Shown: positions 1-11,216, counted from the first letter of the stretch. The stretch is DNA of 64,000 nt from Diaporthe sp. PMI_573 (GCA_021399435.1 JAJTUP010000070.1:186001-250000); one strand, 5' to 3'. The notes: generated from the letters alone by a model not told the origin. Program-made: numbers and translations.

Positions 1-109
1 CCCCATCAATTGTCATAGAGGCGACTCCGAGGAGACTGGCCATAGGAAGGCTAATTACAGCACACCTGCCGCTAACCGGTCGGCCGCCATCAACTTCGTA
101 CTGATTACC

Positions 110-1688
110 ATGCCTTCAAGACGCCTTCCGAAGCGACCTGCCGATCTGGACGAGACTGAGGACGATTCTTACGGCACGGAGAAGGCTAAGCTGCCTCGTC
201 TCAGGGGCTCCGAGGATTTCTCGCAGGTGGTCAAGGAGAAGCTGCAATCCTACACCCGGACTGGCCAGGCGTGCGATCGCTGCAAGGTATGTCGTCCTTA
301 TTGTCCTGCTCCTCTTCTTATTCCATTACAGTTAGATGTGGGGCTCTTAGTTGAGAACTCGAAATGGGTGGAATATCGAGCGTTTCGGACTCGACTTTTG
401 TACTTGCGGCATGGAACCGTGATATTATGATAATTATGGATGCTGTGCCGTTAGTAGTTAAAGCAAGGTCTGCGAAGAGACCCATTGTGTCAGAGCCAAC
501 CATAATACCCACCGTGGTCCAAGCTGACTTTTCTTTCAGGTTCGCAAGATCCGTTGCGATCGCACCCCCGAAGGATGCTTCCCCTGCGCCCAGCTAAACC
601 TCAAATGCAATGTCACCGACCGCGTTACCGGGCGCGCAGAACGCCGCGGCTATCTGCAACAGCTTGAGCGTGAGAATGAGGGCATGATGACCCGTCTGCG
701 CGACATGGAGAAATTGCTCGAAGACAAGGGAATTCAAGTTTGGCCGTGGCAGTGGACTCCACCATACGGATCAAGCACGCCGTTGGACCCTTACAACGAC
801 CCAGGCAAGGACCAATGGACACAATTCTTCTCCCTATGGGTCAAGGATGCCAGTCGCCAGGCTGAAAAATCATCAAAGGACGGCTGTACCACACAGCAGG
901 CATCTTCCTTCGAGACCGCAGATCCGAGAACAGCTGATGCCCGTCTCCGTGGCATAGCCAATGGCGCACCCTTGCCTAGTATCAATGGCACTCAGCAATC
1001 TATACTATGCACGACGACAGACATAACGTCTTCCAAACCCCCAGATGTGGACTATCGACTGCCAGGTGTTCCTGACAATACACGACGACTGTACGGCAAG
1101 TCTCTGCAATCTTGGGTCAAGGAACCAGAAGTCAACCCGCCGGCTCCACTGTTTGCTTCGCATCACCAGCCCAACCTCAACATGGCAGTCAAGCAGGGGA
1201 GATTTGGCTCGGAGGTGCACACACAGCCTCCATCCCGATCAGAGAGCACTACATTGGATCCAATGGTAAACGAAACGGAGAAATTTGGAATCCGTCGTGC
1301 GCCAAGCTTCGAGAAAGTCCCCTACTATAACCACTCGGTGACTGCATCAACCACCGCATATCCACAGATGGGATATGCCGGTTTCACACAGCCGACCTTC
1401 CCACCCACATCGACCCCAAGCTCCGTGCAATCTTCCTATATCGTGGGATCAGCAAACAACTATCTCTATGCCACATCAGCGGAGGCATCAGCAGCAGCCG
1501 CCCAGATGAACAGCACGGTCCACACCCTGCCCAGAATTTCACCGCAAGCAGTCACAGCAGCCCACAACCAGGTGGTCGCCTACAATTCCCCACAACAGAC
1601 AGCAGTAGTCCAGCCATACCACCACCACCAGTCGCAACAAGAACTCACCCCGGCAGAATGGATGAATAGATATTATAGGGCCAGCTAA
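110..1688 (+). CDS. Zn2Cys6 fungal transcription factor
   Basis: Two exons, 110-286 and 540-1688, joined by a GT..AG intron, give a 441-residue protein. The intron falls inside the zinc cluster: exon 1 ends ACDRCK and exon 2 starts VRKIRCDRTPEGC. Together they make six cysteines at residues 55, 58, 65, 72, 75 and 82, the CX2CX6CX6CX2CX6C pattern of Gal4-type binuclear zinc clusters. A short coiled-coil-like stretch (YLQQLERENEGM..LRDMEKLLEDKG) follows, as expected for dimerisation. The rest is low-complexity, rich in Pro, Ser, Gln and Ala, with a His/Gln-rich tail, and no fungal-specific TF middle domain is evident. It is inferred to be a nuclear DNA-binding regulator; its target pathway cannot be told from sequence. 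The start is the first ATG in frame with the zinc cluster. Confidence 0.9.
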
Positions 1689-1861
1689 CGGGATACTCAC
1701 AGCACAGCATGTCCCTAACTGTGCGGAACCCTGCTATCCTACAACGCTAACGCGCCCTGGCGATTGACCACGCAATTGGCGGATGACGAGAATGGGAGAC
1801 GGACGGATACGCGCGGCGTTCATATGCAATTAAGGAATTGTAAAGCATGTTGCCAATTATG

Positions 1862-1973
1862 TGCGATTTTTCATTCCGTCGTTTTTTTTTTTTTTTTTTT
1901 TTTTTTGAAAGGGGAGTGCGATTTTTCATTCCGTCGTTTTTTTTTTTGTTTTTTTGTTTTTTTGAAAGGGGAG
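1862..1973. repeat. Tandem duplication with poly-T tracts
   Basis: Two adjacent copies of a unit of about 56 bp, 1862-1916 and 1917-1973. Each consists of TGCGATTTTTCATTCCGTCG, a long T tract, then GAAAGGGGAG. The second T tract is interrupted by two G residues. It lies about 175 bp downstream of the Zn2Cys6 gene stop codon. No coding role is seen. Confidence 0.8.
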
Positions 1974-4900
1974 GTTGTGCCAGCGACAGATCACTTCGCA
2001 GGCTCATCAAGCAAGACAATGCCCGGCATTGGTGCTAATTTGAAGCGGTATAATTTGGGGCTTAAAATATGGTTGGGGGCGACAGTAAAGCCGGGCGCCT
2101 TGCTTGCTAATAAAAGTGTGTTGACCAAAAAGCCGCCTCCTTACGCTGGGTCTAATGCCGCATTTACCACTCACGTGCACATGGACGAGTTCATCTTAGG
2201 CCCAATCACCTCAGAGACTAATATTTTGTGCTTGAAATTCCTCCAGGCTTCATCTCTTATTCACTCTGCCGGCTTTATGACTGCGAAGTCGCCATTATGC
2301 CCGAAATTATACCCCAGGATGTCGTCGGCAGCAGCCCTGGCGAGTGGTATAGCATACTTGTCAAAAGTGCGCAACCACGCAGTCCCACCGCGTGCCGCAC
2401 CCCACCCTGCTGAGCACGTGCACCTCGGCCACCCCTACCCACCGCAGCCCTGCGGAATGGTAGTGATGTTCGACGGCATTGTTGTCGTCCCAGCAGTACT
2501 GCTTCGGTAGATACGCGGTGCGGAAACCTGGTCGAGCGCCGTGTTCTACCAGTATGCGTCGATAAGTGCGGACGCTGCGCTACACCTAACATATCGTGCG
2601 CGAGGAGATGGACACGACCGCCGCGCAGGAGTTCTACTTCCCGGCGCTGCTTCTACGGAAGCCCTACATGGAAGCCCTATACGTGGAACAACCGCTGGAT
2701 CGAGGACGGTAACACGCCGTTCCTGGAAATTCTCTGGATCAAGGTAGCCTCTTAACCCTATTAGGATTTATAAGTGCGTACCTAGGTACTAGCCTGTAAT
2801 TTGACATTTAAGATATCTTTGGTCTAGGACTCGAGGTATTTTTCTATGTACTACCGCGCAATTCATTTTTAACTACCAGTTGATCAAGGCTTCTAGTCGC
2901 ATATACCTGTGGTACTGACCTCGAGTCCCGAATAACCTCAAACTAGTGACGTGAGCCCAGTATGATGCGAAGTTAATGCAGGGCCGCTAGACAGTAGGTG
3001 GCCTCTAAGCACTTCCAGATCGCATGACATCATATAGGTGGCCCTCCACCCCGTCTTAGATGGGAGGAATCCTTCAAGCAGCTCCTTCACAACATCAGAT
3101 TGAGCTTCTAAGGTCGAGTTGCCTTCAGCAGGCCCACGGACATCTGGACCATAATTCTACCGATTCTAATGAGTACTTGGACACTATCTACATAGGCGCA
3201 GAAGTCCCACATAGTTTAAAAGCAGGTACTACTATTAGGTCAGATTAACATTATCGATCTTATTTTATATTAGGGCTAATACCTTGTCATCTTTAGATAT
3301 AGATAACCAGCATCAATAGAAACACAATCTTCATCTATGTACATATATTCAGAATCCTTACAACGTTTCAGTGACGGGGCTAAACAATTTGACGTCAGCT
3401 ATCTCACTAACTTTGCCTCAGATACATTTATACCTTCTTAGAATATCTATAGACTCCTGTCAAAGCTTCATACTAGGCATTGCCACGTATCTCTACAGAA
3501 TGAGACGACGCCTTAGGTTCTAGAAGAATTAACGCTTTACTTGTAGGTTATTTAAGTAAATACTGGTATCCGACTTCTAAGAGGGGCCCCGCCATCTCTT
3601 TAAAAATAAAGGGCCACGTCAGACTATTTAAAACATCCTTTCTGATTGCATTATTATCTGTGGCTTGGCTTTGTTGCTTTTAAGTAGGTAGATTATTGAA
3701 ATCATAGCTCACCTAGAAGCTATACAACAGTGTCGGAATGGGTACAGCATCTGTATATATGGGTTATCTGTCTCTACTGTTTGGGAAAGGGCCCTGATTA
3801 AATATTTAAAGTAGGAAATCTGGAAGGTTTATTGGAGGGAAAGAGTAATACTGTAATTGCAGATATGCTTTATAGTGTGGCTGGGCTTCCTGTATAGGAT
3901 ACTAATCCTCTGTAGGTCCTGAGGAGGTACTTTGGGCCTTATCCGCTGGTATAACTCTTCTAGCCTAACGTAGAGTTTAAGACCTAAAGCTTTCTCAATT
4001 CTTATCAGCACTTATTAGAATCTATGTAGTACTCTTTATCTCCCATTCATTCTGCTGGCACCAGCCTAGTAACTATTGTAGGATATATTTGTTAAAGGTT
4101 TCCAAATAAAGGCAAGGTGGCGGGTTTATATTTATTACTATTTCGGTAGCTTTGATTAAATCGCTAATATAGGGAGAAATTATAGCATTACTACTATCTG
4201 CTTGTTAAATATAGACTCTGGCTCTACATTAAAAAAGCTATATACCGACTCTTTTAGTCTTATCGACTTCCTTCCTGTCAATAGTACATTGCTGTAAGCC
4301 TTCTGCAGGCATCTTGATTCTAAGTGTACAGGAGTGGAGAATAGGCGGAGAAATAAAAGCTGGCTGCCTTTGCCGCGCAATTGGGACCTCGGGAAGATGA
4401 AAAGGAAACCTTAAATAGTAGCTGTGGGCCTGTTTTGTGTATTTAGTACGAGTTTTGTACTTCTACATTTGTAGGTTCCTCTATACCAGCATGTGGCGCA
4501 GCAAGCTTTCCTTTATTAAATGTGACGTAAATAGCCCCAGCACTTTTTTAAAGACACGTTTGGACGGGGAGTAGGGACCAGTTATGGTGTTTGACTTGGG
4601 GTTCTGAATAACCTCTAGCAGCTTCTCCCTAAAGTGCTAGATGCTAGACTATGTTGAAGAGCTCTTCTGTTTCGGCTGGGGGTCTAGTATCTATCTGGCG
4701 GCTATAAACTGATGGTGTCGGCCTTTGACTGTGATATGTAGGAGGTCTTTGAGGGAACTAATAGCAAAGCGAGCTGTTGTATTATGAGTGTCAATTTGGC
4801 TCTGGATGGATTGCGAGGAAGGCTGATAAGGCTGGCCTAGCAGCGAAAGGGCGTTTGTAGCCATGATGATGCCTATAGTATAGGTATACTCGATGATGAG

Positions 4901-5451
4901 ACGCGACGAAGCCTAAGATCAGAGGACAGCTATAACAAATAGCTCAACTGCAGAAAAGCTGACAGATTTGACTCTGGATGCCGGGGGGGGGGGGATCGAG
5001 GGGCAGGTCGTAACGAGACGACCTGATAGACACGTCATCAACCGTAGGCGCGCAAGGGAGCGCAGAGGAGGCAGGAGCCGCACATGTGCTATTAGGAGAA
5101 GGGGGAGAAGGCCTGGAGGGAGAAGGAGGGCAGCGGTCAGTGAACATTCATCCCGAGTGATCGGAATTAGCTGAAAGAATACCACCGTCACGTTGTCGGC
5201 CCATTGGGCCCATTCTGGTTCTCATCGGTTGATTGAAGTCATCTCGAGATAGTCCCGAGGTCGTCCGGAGGGACGCCAGCCTTGACGCCACGTCCTTTCA
5301 CTCTGCGGCAGTGGCACAGTGTGGAGTTCCCTTAGTGGCACCTGACAGTTTAATGGATCGAGGAATTCCGTCTCGGCGTTAGCGATATACAAATGGCCAG
5401 ATTAATCTTTCGGCTACCCCTCAACTTCCGATAGGATCGAACAGGGTATAA
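1974..5451. other. Decayed gene-poor intergenic region
   Basis: No intact gene is supported. The segment 2275-2760 is GC-normal and looks like a broken coding relic on the plus strand: short readable runs such as NRWIEDGNTPFLEILW (near 2690-2740) sit in different frames, but the family is not recognised. From about 2760 to 4900 the sequence is AT-biased, rich in TA, and stop-dense in all frames, consistent with an old RIP-mutated repeat. A G9 run occurs near 4984. Confidence 0.5.
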
Positions 5452-5700
5452 TCGAAAAAGACGATACAACAGAGGGGAGGATACAGATCCGATAGCATCG
5501 GCATTGCAATACGACTGCTTGACGTGCTGAGAAATGCCATATCCGGCAGGGAGATTACTGCCGGCTCGAAGGAGATCTCTGCAATGCTAGCTCGACTACA
5601 CCAGTTCCAAATAGGCGCCCTAAGCTCCGATGATGAACTCCGCGCCACGGTATTCTGCGAACAAGAGAGAAGGGTAATAAGCACCCTGGAGGGGGGGTAG
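5452..5700 (+). pseudogene. Open coding-like fragment, unknown
   Basis: An 82-codon stretch open from just after a TAA at 5449 to a TAG at 5698. Its composition is protein-like (RLLDVLRNAISGREITAGS, then an amphipathic helix-like run and EQERRVISTLEGG). It has no upstream ATG or obvious splice partner, so it is probably the remnant or last exon of a broken gene. The antisense reading frame looks like a shadow. The family is not recognised. Confidence 0.25.
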
Positions 5701-5710
5701 GTTCGGCAAC

Positions 5711-5859
5711 CAGGGTGGTCATCAATTCAACTCAGTCGCCCCTCCGGTGGACAAAAGATCACTATGTGCACCGTGCGAGCGTGCGCGTGCCATAAAACAG
5801 ACCGTGCCACCCCTGTTTCAACTCAATCGACGCCCCAGATTGAATTGATGACCACCCTG
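5711..5859. mobile_element. hAT-type MITE with 8-bp target duplication
   Basis: A 149-bp non-coding element. Its left end (5711-5730, CAGGGTGGTCATCAATTCAA) and right end (5840-5859) are perfect 20-bp inverted repeats. It is flanked by a perfect 8-bp direct repeat, TCGGCAAC, at 5703-5710 and 5860-5867. An 8-bp target duplication and termini starting CAGGG are characteristic of the hAT superfamily. With no room for a transposase, it is a non-autonomous MITE mobilised in trans. The perfect TIRs and TSD indicate a recent insertion. Confidence 0.92.
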
Positions 5860-5867
5860 TCGGCAAC

Positions 5868-6281
5868 AGACATCTCTTGCCGCATAGAGCCACCGTCAGT
5901 TCGGTGGCCTTGATCCTTAGCTAGAAGAGCTGGTATGAAGCGCCCCGAAGGATGACACACAAGCTTCTGCCCAACTTAGCCTCACCGCTCGGCAGAATGC
6001 TGATCCCCCAGCCGACACGTGCAGTCTGACGTTGCGAACCCTCCTAATCATTCATTCACGCCCATTCCTGGCAGCGCGAGATCCTGCCGACATCTCGACG
6101 TAAATACCGCGCCCGCGAAAGGATGAATTTCACCATCCTCCTGTCGGGCGGCTAATAATTGGCTGGCGGAAGCCTGGAAACACTCGACTTGGATGCAGGA
6201 CCCATCCCAATCTCAAGTCTGTCCTAATAGCCATTCCCACATAAATCATCCATTCCTCTCCCCCACCAGCATATCGTCGCC
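5868..6281 (+). promoter_or_regulatory. Upstream region of the DUF7924 gene
   Basis: About 410 bp without a gene between the MITE and the next start codon. A pyrimidine-rich stretch (6248-6268, tctccccca-like) lies directly before the ATG, as is common in fungal core promoters and 5' UTRs. No TATA box or specific factor site is evident. Confidence 0.4.
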
Positions 6282-7926
6282 ATGGCCCGCACGCGAGCAC
6301 AGTTGGCCGCCCAGCAAGGGCGCGTATCTTCGACATTAAAATCACAAGGTACTCCTCTCATAACGCGCCTGGCTACGTCCTTGCTAACAACAGGCAGGAA
6401 ATAAACCTGAGCGTGTCAGGACACGCGCAAGTCGCCGGCAGACAAGACATCTCCAAGAACGAGCATCACCCCATCTATCGCATTCATCCCCGACCAAGAA
6501 GACTCCGCCTCAACAGGTACGGCATTCACCACCATCCTCTCTGCAGATACTAATCAGCTCGTCATCGAAGCGTTGCACGACACCCGATAAGCGCGGTACG
6601 AAGCGGCCAGCCGACGCCCTCGACCATGATCTAGATACTGTTCGGAAGCGTCCTCGACAATATCCCACAGATCCTCTCGTTGAAGAGACTCCCGGGAGAC
6701 TCGACCCGATTGACTTTTGGGCAAGAGAAGGACAGTGGCCGGGAGAATACTTCGAACCCGACATGGAGCACATACTTGCGCGAAAAAGGTCCCTGTCCCC
6801 TCGTAAGCGATCGATCTCTGCGACGTCGACGACGCCGAGCGATCAGAAGCCGAGGGAGGAGAAGAGTGCTCTATACAGAGATCCGCGTTATGAGACTCTG
6901 CTCGGGACCAAAGGCAGTTTCATGGTCAAGTCTAACCTAGATGTAACCAATACAAGTAAGACTCTTTGCCGGACTCTACTCGAGAAGCAGCAAACAGCTC
7001 CTGAGAATTCATTATTCCGCGACGATATCTTCGAATCCACCTGCGAAAAGATACATAACCAAAATGAGGCGCGAGTCATTCTAGATATCAGCCGGCTTAT
7101 CGTTCCTTCAGCAGAGAGCCTTGCTACGTTTGGCGCTAAACACCTCGACATCTTAATTGAGAGTGTTAACGAGGGCTGGAACAACTCGATCCCCTTGACA
7201 GGCACGCGCCCCCAACCCGACTACTCTGTGGGGTTCAAACGCGAGGCATTCACTGACGACCAGCTCACCAAGCTGTCACCTTTCATTGGCGACTTTATCA
7301 CCGAGGACCAGTCGTTCTTTATGGCCACGTACTATATGTACTTCCCGTTCTTGACCTGCGAGGTAAAATGTGGGGCCGCAGCACTCGACATCGCGGACCG
7401 CCAGAACGCGCACAGCATGACGCTCGCGGTACGGGCCACCGTGGAGCTTTTTCGCGCAGTAAAACGCGAGGACGAGGTCAATCGGCAGATCCTTGCCTTT
7501 TCTGTATCTCATGACCACCAGTCGGTGCGTATCTACGGCCATTATGCGGTAATCGACGGGAAGGATGCCAAGTATTACCGCCACCCGATCCGCAATTTTG
7601 TCTTCACAGAGCTAGACGGTAAGGAGAAGTGGACGGCATATCGGTTTACGAGGAACGTCTACGACACATGGATGCCTACGCACTTCAAGAGAGTCCGCTC
7701 AGCTATCGATCAGTTGCCGGCCGAGCTAAATTTTGACGTCTTGTCGCAACCGGAAACGGGGCTATCTCAGGACCTGGAGAGCCTGATGCAGGATGTTCGC
7801 TCGGCATCTCTGCCTGTCGATCAGGACAGCCAGCCGAGCAATGTCGGGCAAGGACAAGTCGCCACGCCAGACACTTCATTCACAGGACCCCAAGCGACTA
7901 AGAAGAGGAGGGGAACTAAGAAATGA
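6282..7926 (+). CDS. DUF7924 protein, PD-(D/E)XK nuclease-like
   Basis: Exon 1 (6282-6348) and exon 2 (6398-7926) are joined through a GT..AG intron with a TGCTAAC branch site, giving 531 residues. The N-terminal ~200 residues are basic, Ser/Pro/Arg-rich and disordered, with clusters such as KRPADALDHDLDTVRKRPRQ that could act as nuclear localisation signals. The C-terminal domain matches the fungal DUF7924 family as I know it: ILDISRLIVPSAE, ESVNEGWNNSIP, PDYSVGF, FLTCEVKCG, DRQNAHSMTLAVRA and YRHPI. PDYSVGF (near residue 296) followed by EVK (near residue 344) resembles the PD..ExK catalytic core of restriction-like nucleases; that link is inference. The tail KKRRGTKK is basic. The family is usually multicopy and strain-variable in fungi. 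It neighbours an HNH-type gene. Confidence 0.88.
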
Positions 7927-8313
7927 TGACCCCTTCGGAAGACGCTGGCGCTGCGTTCCGAGTTAGGCGAGGAATCATACCCTTAGGTCTGGTCCCTTGC
8001 GTATCACTAGATTGCAAAGCAATGTCTATTATCTAGTTTAATTCAACATCCTTGAACTCGATTCCTTCTATATCCCATTTTGATATGCTGTTCTGGCAGG
8101 TAGATACTTTACTCGATACCCCAAATGCGTTGAATGCAATTTACCCAAAGCCATATAATGCGTTGCGCTGCAGTTAACCGTGTGGACAGAATCATATGCT
8201 ACTATCTTATAAACTAGGTCACGTTAAAAAATATCTACATTTGAAGTCTAACCCCATCGCCTATCCAATGTTATGAGATATTTGAAAGGTATCAAGAAAG
8301 GCATTGCTCGTTA
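7927..8313. other. Convergent 3' intergenic region
   Basis: 387 bp between the converging stop codons of the DUF7924 gene and the HNH-like gene. It is moderately AT-rich and presumably holds both 3' UTRs and polyadenylation signals. No ORF or repeat is seen. Confidence 0.5.
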
Positions 8314-9966
8314 TCAGGCGTCGTCGACGCTATCCCTATAACTAGAGGCAGCTGCCACCATATCCTCATCAGCAACGACTTGCACCCCAGATTCGCGGTC
8401 CATCTTAGCGGTGGTGCTGAGCTGTAAGCCGGGGTTGCCGCAGTGGAATAGTTCCTCAGGCAAGAGGTGCTGCTGACGCTGGTGCTTCTCGAGGGTATTT
8501 GCCGCCGTGACGTCTGTCGTCAGAGAGGGAATCGTGTCGATGGTGCGGTCCCGCCCCGAAAGCTCCAGCGGCGGCTTCGCGCCGCGTCTGAACGTCCGAC
8601 CCCGTCGGGTTCCGTCCTCGGAATCGCCGCCGTCCACAGACAAGGGACTGCGATCACCTTCACTGCCTTCCAGCTCAGTGTCGACGGTCCAGACCCAGTC
8701 TCGAATCCTACGATACGATTCCTGGCGACTGGTGTGTGGCGCGTCGTCACGTCTTGAGAGATCAGTCTCCCTCAAGACGAACGCATCATCCGCCGCCGGT
8801 GCGGCTGAACATGCCTTGTTGGTTGGTTCTCCGTCATGGAATGCCTTGCGACGGGTGTATCGTCCAGAACACTCCATCAGGTGATCAGGAGAATCCTGGC
8901 TTGGTACTGCAAATGAGGCTTGCGACCGGCTCCGTTTTCGATGTCCAGTGCTAGAGCTGGTGCTCCGTACTGTGCCACCTCCACCGTACCTTGCCACCAG
9001 ATCATCCCTCGACAATGTTTCCGTCTCTTGAACCCCTTCTGAGTTGACTTTGATGATGCGGCGGGATCGCCCGCTGGTGATAAAAGGCTTGAGGAGGCTG
9101 AAGATGGCATGGGCGAAGCGCGCAAATAGGTACTCACTGGGCACTTTGAGGGTTGCTGCTTCGCATAGAGGTGTGTTGTGCCACCGGTTCGTGAACTCAA
9201 AACCCTCCTCGTATTGGGCCAGAGGTACACGGAGGCAGTGCGCGACGATGCTCGACGTCTTTGGCACCAACGCAAAAATGTGAGAGTCCCAGGCATAGTG
9301 TAAGTCGAGGCTCAAATCAATCTTGTTTCGGAAAGCATCGATGCCCTTTTCCGGTTCACCGCTATACGTGCCCATGTGATTATCCTTGAACCAGTTGATT
9401 TGGGACCTTGGAACGACATGAGACTGCTGTATCGGAAAGGCGACTTGCGAGATGCTGCAGCGGGCTAGAGCTGACGGACGGGGAAGGTGTCGCTCGCGCC
9501 CAAGGTTGCGCTCCGAAGCTGAAGCCACAGCAGAGAAGCTCGGTCTTTCGCCAGTAGGGAACACCCAGTCCTCAAACCTTGGAACCACAGGATAGTTATC
9601 ATCTGGCCGGGACGCGTCGGCTATGAACCAGTACTCATCGTTGCAAAGAATATCGTCGGGCTGACTGGTAACCCGCTGTTGACCCTCGCGGTCCGTGGCG
9701 AGAAATCCCCCAAAAGCATTATTTGCAACGATTTGACATGCGAGGAGTGCTGTGCGATAATGAACGCCAAGTTTGTAATTCAACGAGGATGAAGGCGAGG
9801 ACGAGGACGGCGAAGGACGTTCCAGAGCGTTGGCGTCGAGCCTGGGCAGTCGAAAGAGCGCGTCAGGTGCCTCGTAGCGCGGGTGGTAGAATGCGATTGC
9901 TGGATGGCTGGGCATAAATGGTGCTGGTATAGACGCTGGCTTCTGAATGCAAACTGTGGATGCCAT
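8314..9966 (-). CDS. HNH endonuclease-domain protein (HNH_2-like)
   Basis: An uninterrupted 550-residue frame. Residues ~165-245 carry the fungal HNH_2-type signature: CSISQVAFPIQQSHVVPRSQ with the catalytic-type His near residue 183, then NWFKDNHMG, an Asn in NKIDLSLDLHYAWDS, and the second His near residue 223. This places a beta-beta-alpha-metal fold in mid-protein. A conserved-looking YLFARFAHAIFSLLKPF helix follows; the last ~230 residues are Ser/Arg/Asp-rich and probably disordered. HNH proteins of this type are common, mostly uncharacterised, accessory fungal proteins. Metal-dependent nuclease activity is inferred, not shown. It is convergent with the DUF7924 gene, putting two nuclease-like accessory genes side by side. 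The start is the first ATG of the frame. Confidence 0.88.
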   Translation of the reverse strand: MASTVCIQKPASIPAPFMPSHPAIAFYHPRYEAPDALFRLPRLDANALERPSPSSSSPSSSLNYKLGVHYRTALLACQIVANNAFGGFLATDREGQQRVTSQPDDILCNDEYWFIADASRPDDNYPVVPRFEDWVFPTGERPSFSAVASASERNLGRERHLPRPSALARCSISQVAFPIQQSHVVPRSQINWFKDNHMGTYSGEPEKGIDAFRNKIDLSLDLHYAWDSHIFALVPKTSSIVAHCLRVPLAQYEEGFEFTNRWHNTPLCEAATLKVPSEYLFARFAHAIFSLLKPFITSGRSRRIIKVNSEGVQETETLSRDDLVARYGGGGTVRSTSSSTGHRKRSRSQASFAVPSQDSPDHLMECSGRYTRRKAFHDGEPTNKACSAAPAADDAFVLRETDLSRRDDAPHTSRQESYRRIRDWVWTVDTELEGSEGDRSPLSVDGGDSEDGTRRGRTFRRGAKPPLELSGRDRTIDTIPSLTTDVTAANTLEKHQRQQHLLPEELFHCGNPGLQLSTTAKMDRESGVQVVADEDMVAAASSYRDSVDDA

Positions 9967-10377
9967 GTCATCTCCAAGAGTGCGCGCGCGCGAGCGCGCA
10001 TGCCATTTGTGGGTGGTGTGATGTTCAGATATGTTGTCGCAAGTCAGAGAATGACATCAGCAAAGATGGCCGACAACAGGCTATCAGGTATTAAGTAGTC
10101 AGCAGGTACGTGCAGCTAGTAGTGGTCCAGGGGCATTCGGCGCTGCTAACCCGCATTTCCCCAGGTGCCAACTCGGAAGCTAGCGAGGCGCCCCCGAGGC
10201 AGTGGCTTGTTAAGAGCTGGCCGACCCCAATCTGAACTCGCCTGATTAGCGGGCCCTCGTCCTTGTTCATCGTTTCCCATGTTCTGTTCCATACTCATCA
10301 TCACAATATGTGAAGTTAGGTAGATTGATTCGGACTTTTACTAAAATCCAACAGTACTACTCGAAAGCTGTCATGAA
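9967..10377. other. Intergenic region with GC-alternating tract
   Basis: 411 bp between the HNH-like gene start and the 3' end of the coiled-coil gene (both on the minus strand), so it should contain the HNH gene promoter. Directly upstream of that ATG lies an alternating GC tract at about 9981-9999 (gcgcgcgcgcgagcgcgc). No ORF is supported. Confidence 0.4.
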
Positions 10378-11216
10378 TCAAAGACCGTGAAACACCAGTG
10401 TTGCGCCAACTGACCCGTCAAACGCAATGCTCACATCTGCATCGTTAAGCCGCGACAGTATATCCTCTACCATTTCTGCGACGCTCGTGGCAGCCTGCTC
10501 TGCTGCCGTGTTTTCAACCTCATCTAAACGGGCAAGGATGGCCTTCTTCGTGGTCTCGAGGTGAGCAAGAAATTCCGAGCGAAGTGCAGCCTGGGAGGAT
10601 TCAAGCGCAGTAAGGAGACGAGCCTCACGGCCAGCAAGACGAGCTTTAAACCGGGCCTCAGGGGAGGCCGGTGGGACAGCGCCCTTGGTGGAGCGCTCTC
10701 TCGACGGGGACACGGAGACACTGCCGGTGCTGCTAGTAGCAACACGGGGCCGCTTCCGCCCGCGGTATACTGGTGAATGTGAGTGTATATTGATGTGTAA
10801 AGGAAAACGTACTGGGTGGACCCATCAGGCTCGCTATACCTAGGCGGCTGCGCTTCGTCGTCTGAGTCACACTCATACGCCGACGCAGGGCTAGCTTCTG
10901 CCTGAGGACCCAACGTCGAACAATCAATTACCTTACCGCCTTGCCCCCAGTACAAACTTGACACATCGGCCAGGTGGACATCTGCCACTATGTTGCCAGT
11001 GGCCAAAGCAGTGCTGAATAAGTCGGCCTGAGTCGTAGGCAACAAATTCCGATCTACCTTGGCCAGCACCGTGATTGTTCTACTCCCGGCAAGGCATCGC
11101 AGCAGTTCATCTCTCCTCGCCCCGCCCTCACCATCCCTACAGTCCTCCTCGAGCTCCGACGGCAACACAAGGTGCGCCTACATCCCGCCGTGAGATGGAG
11201 TGCCCGCCTGGGCCAT
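10378..11216 (-). CDS. Hypothetical protein with C-terminal coiled coil
   Basis: A three-exon model on the minus strand: 11216-11182, 11136-10813 and 10732-10378, giving 237 residues. Intron 1 is only 45 bp (GTAGGC..TGTAG) and is needed because the first frame hits a TAG immediately. Intron 2 starts GTACGT; its acceptor could be 3 bp further on, so the junction is uncertain by one residue. The N-terminal half has a compact-looking region (ELLRCLAGSRTITVLAKVDR, then IVADVHLADVSSLYWGQ), followed by an acidic linker. The C-terminal ~90 residues form a long Ala/Leu/Glu amphipathic helix (LLTALESSQAALRSEFLAHL and onward) typical of a coiled coil. The family is not recognised. It sits at the border between the accessory cluster and the conserved MAT-flanking genes. 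Confidence 0.6.

Noticed and set aside
6517..6557. Possible second intron in the DUF7924 gene (GTACGG..AATCAG)
   Set aside because: It would be 41 bp, not a multiple of three, and would break the frame that reads continuously into the DUF7924 domain.
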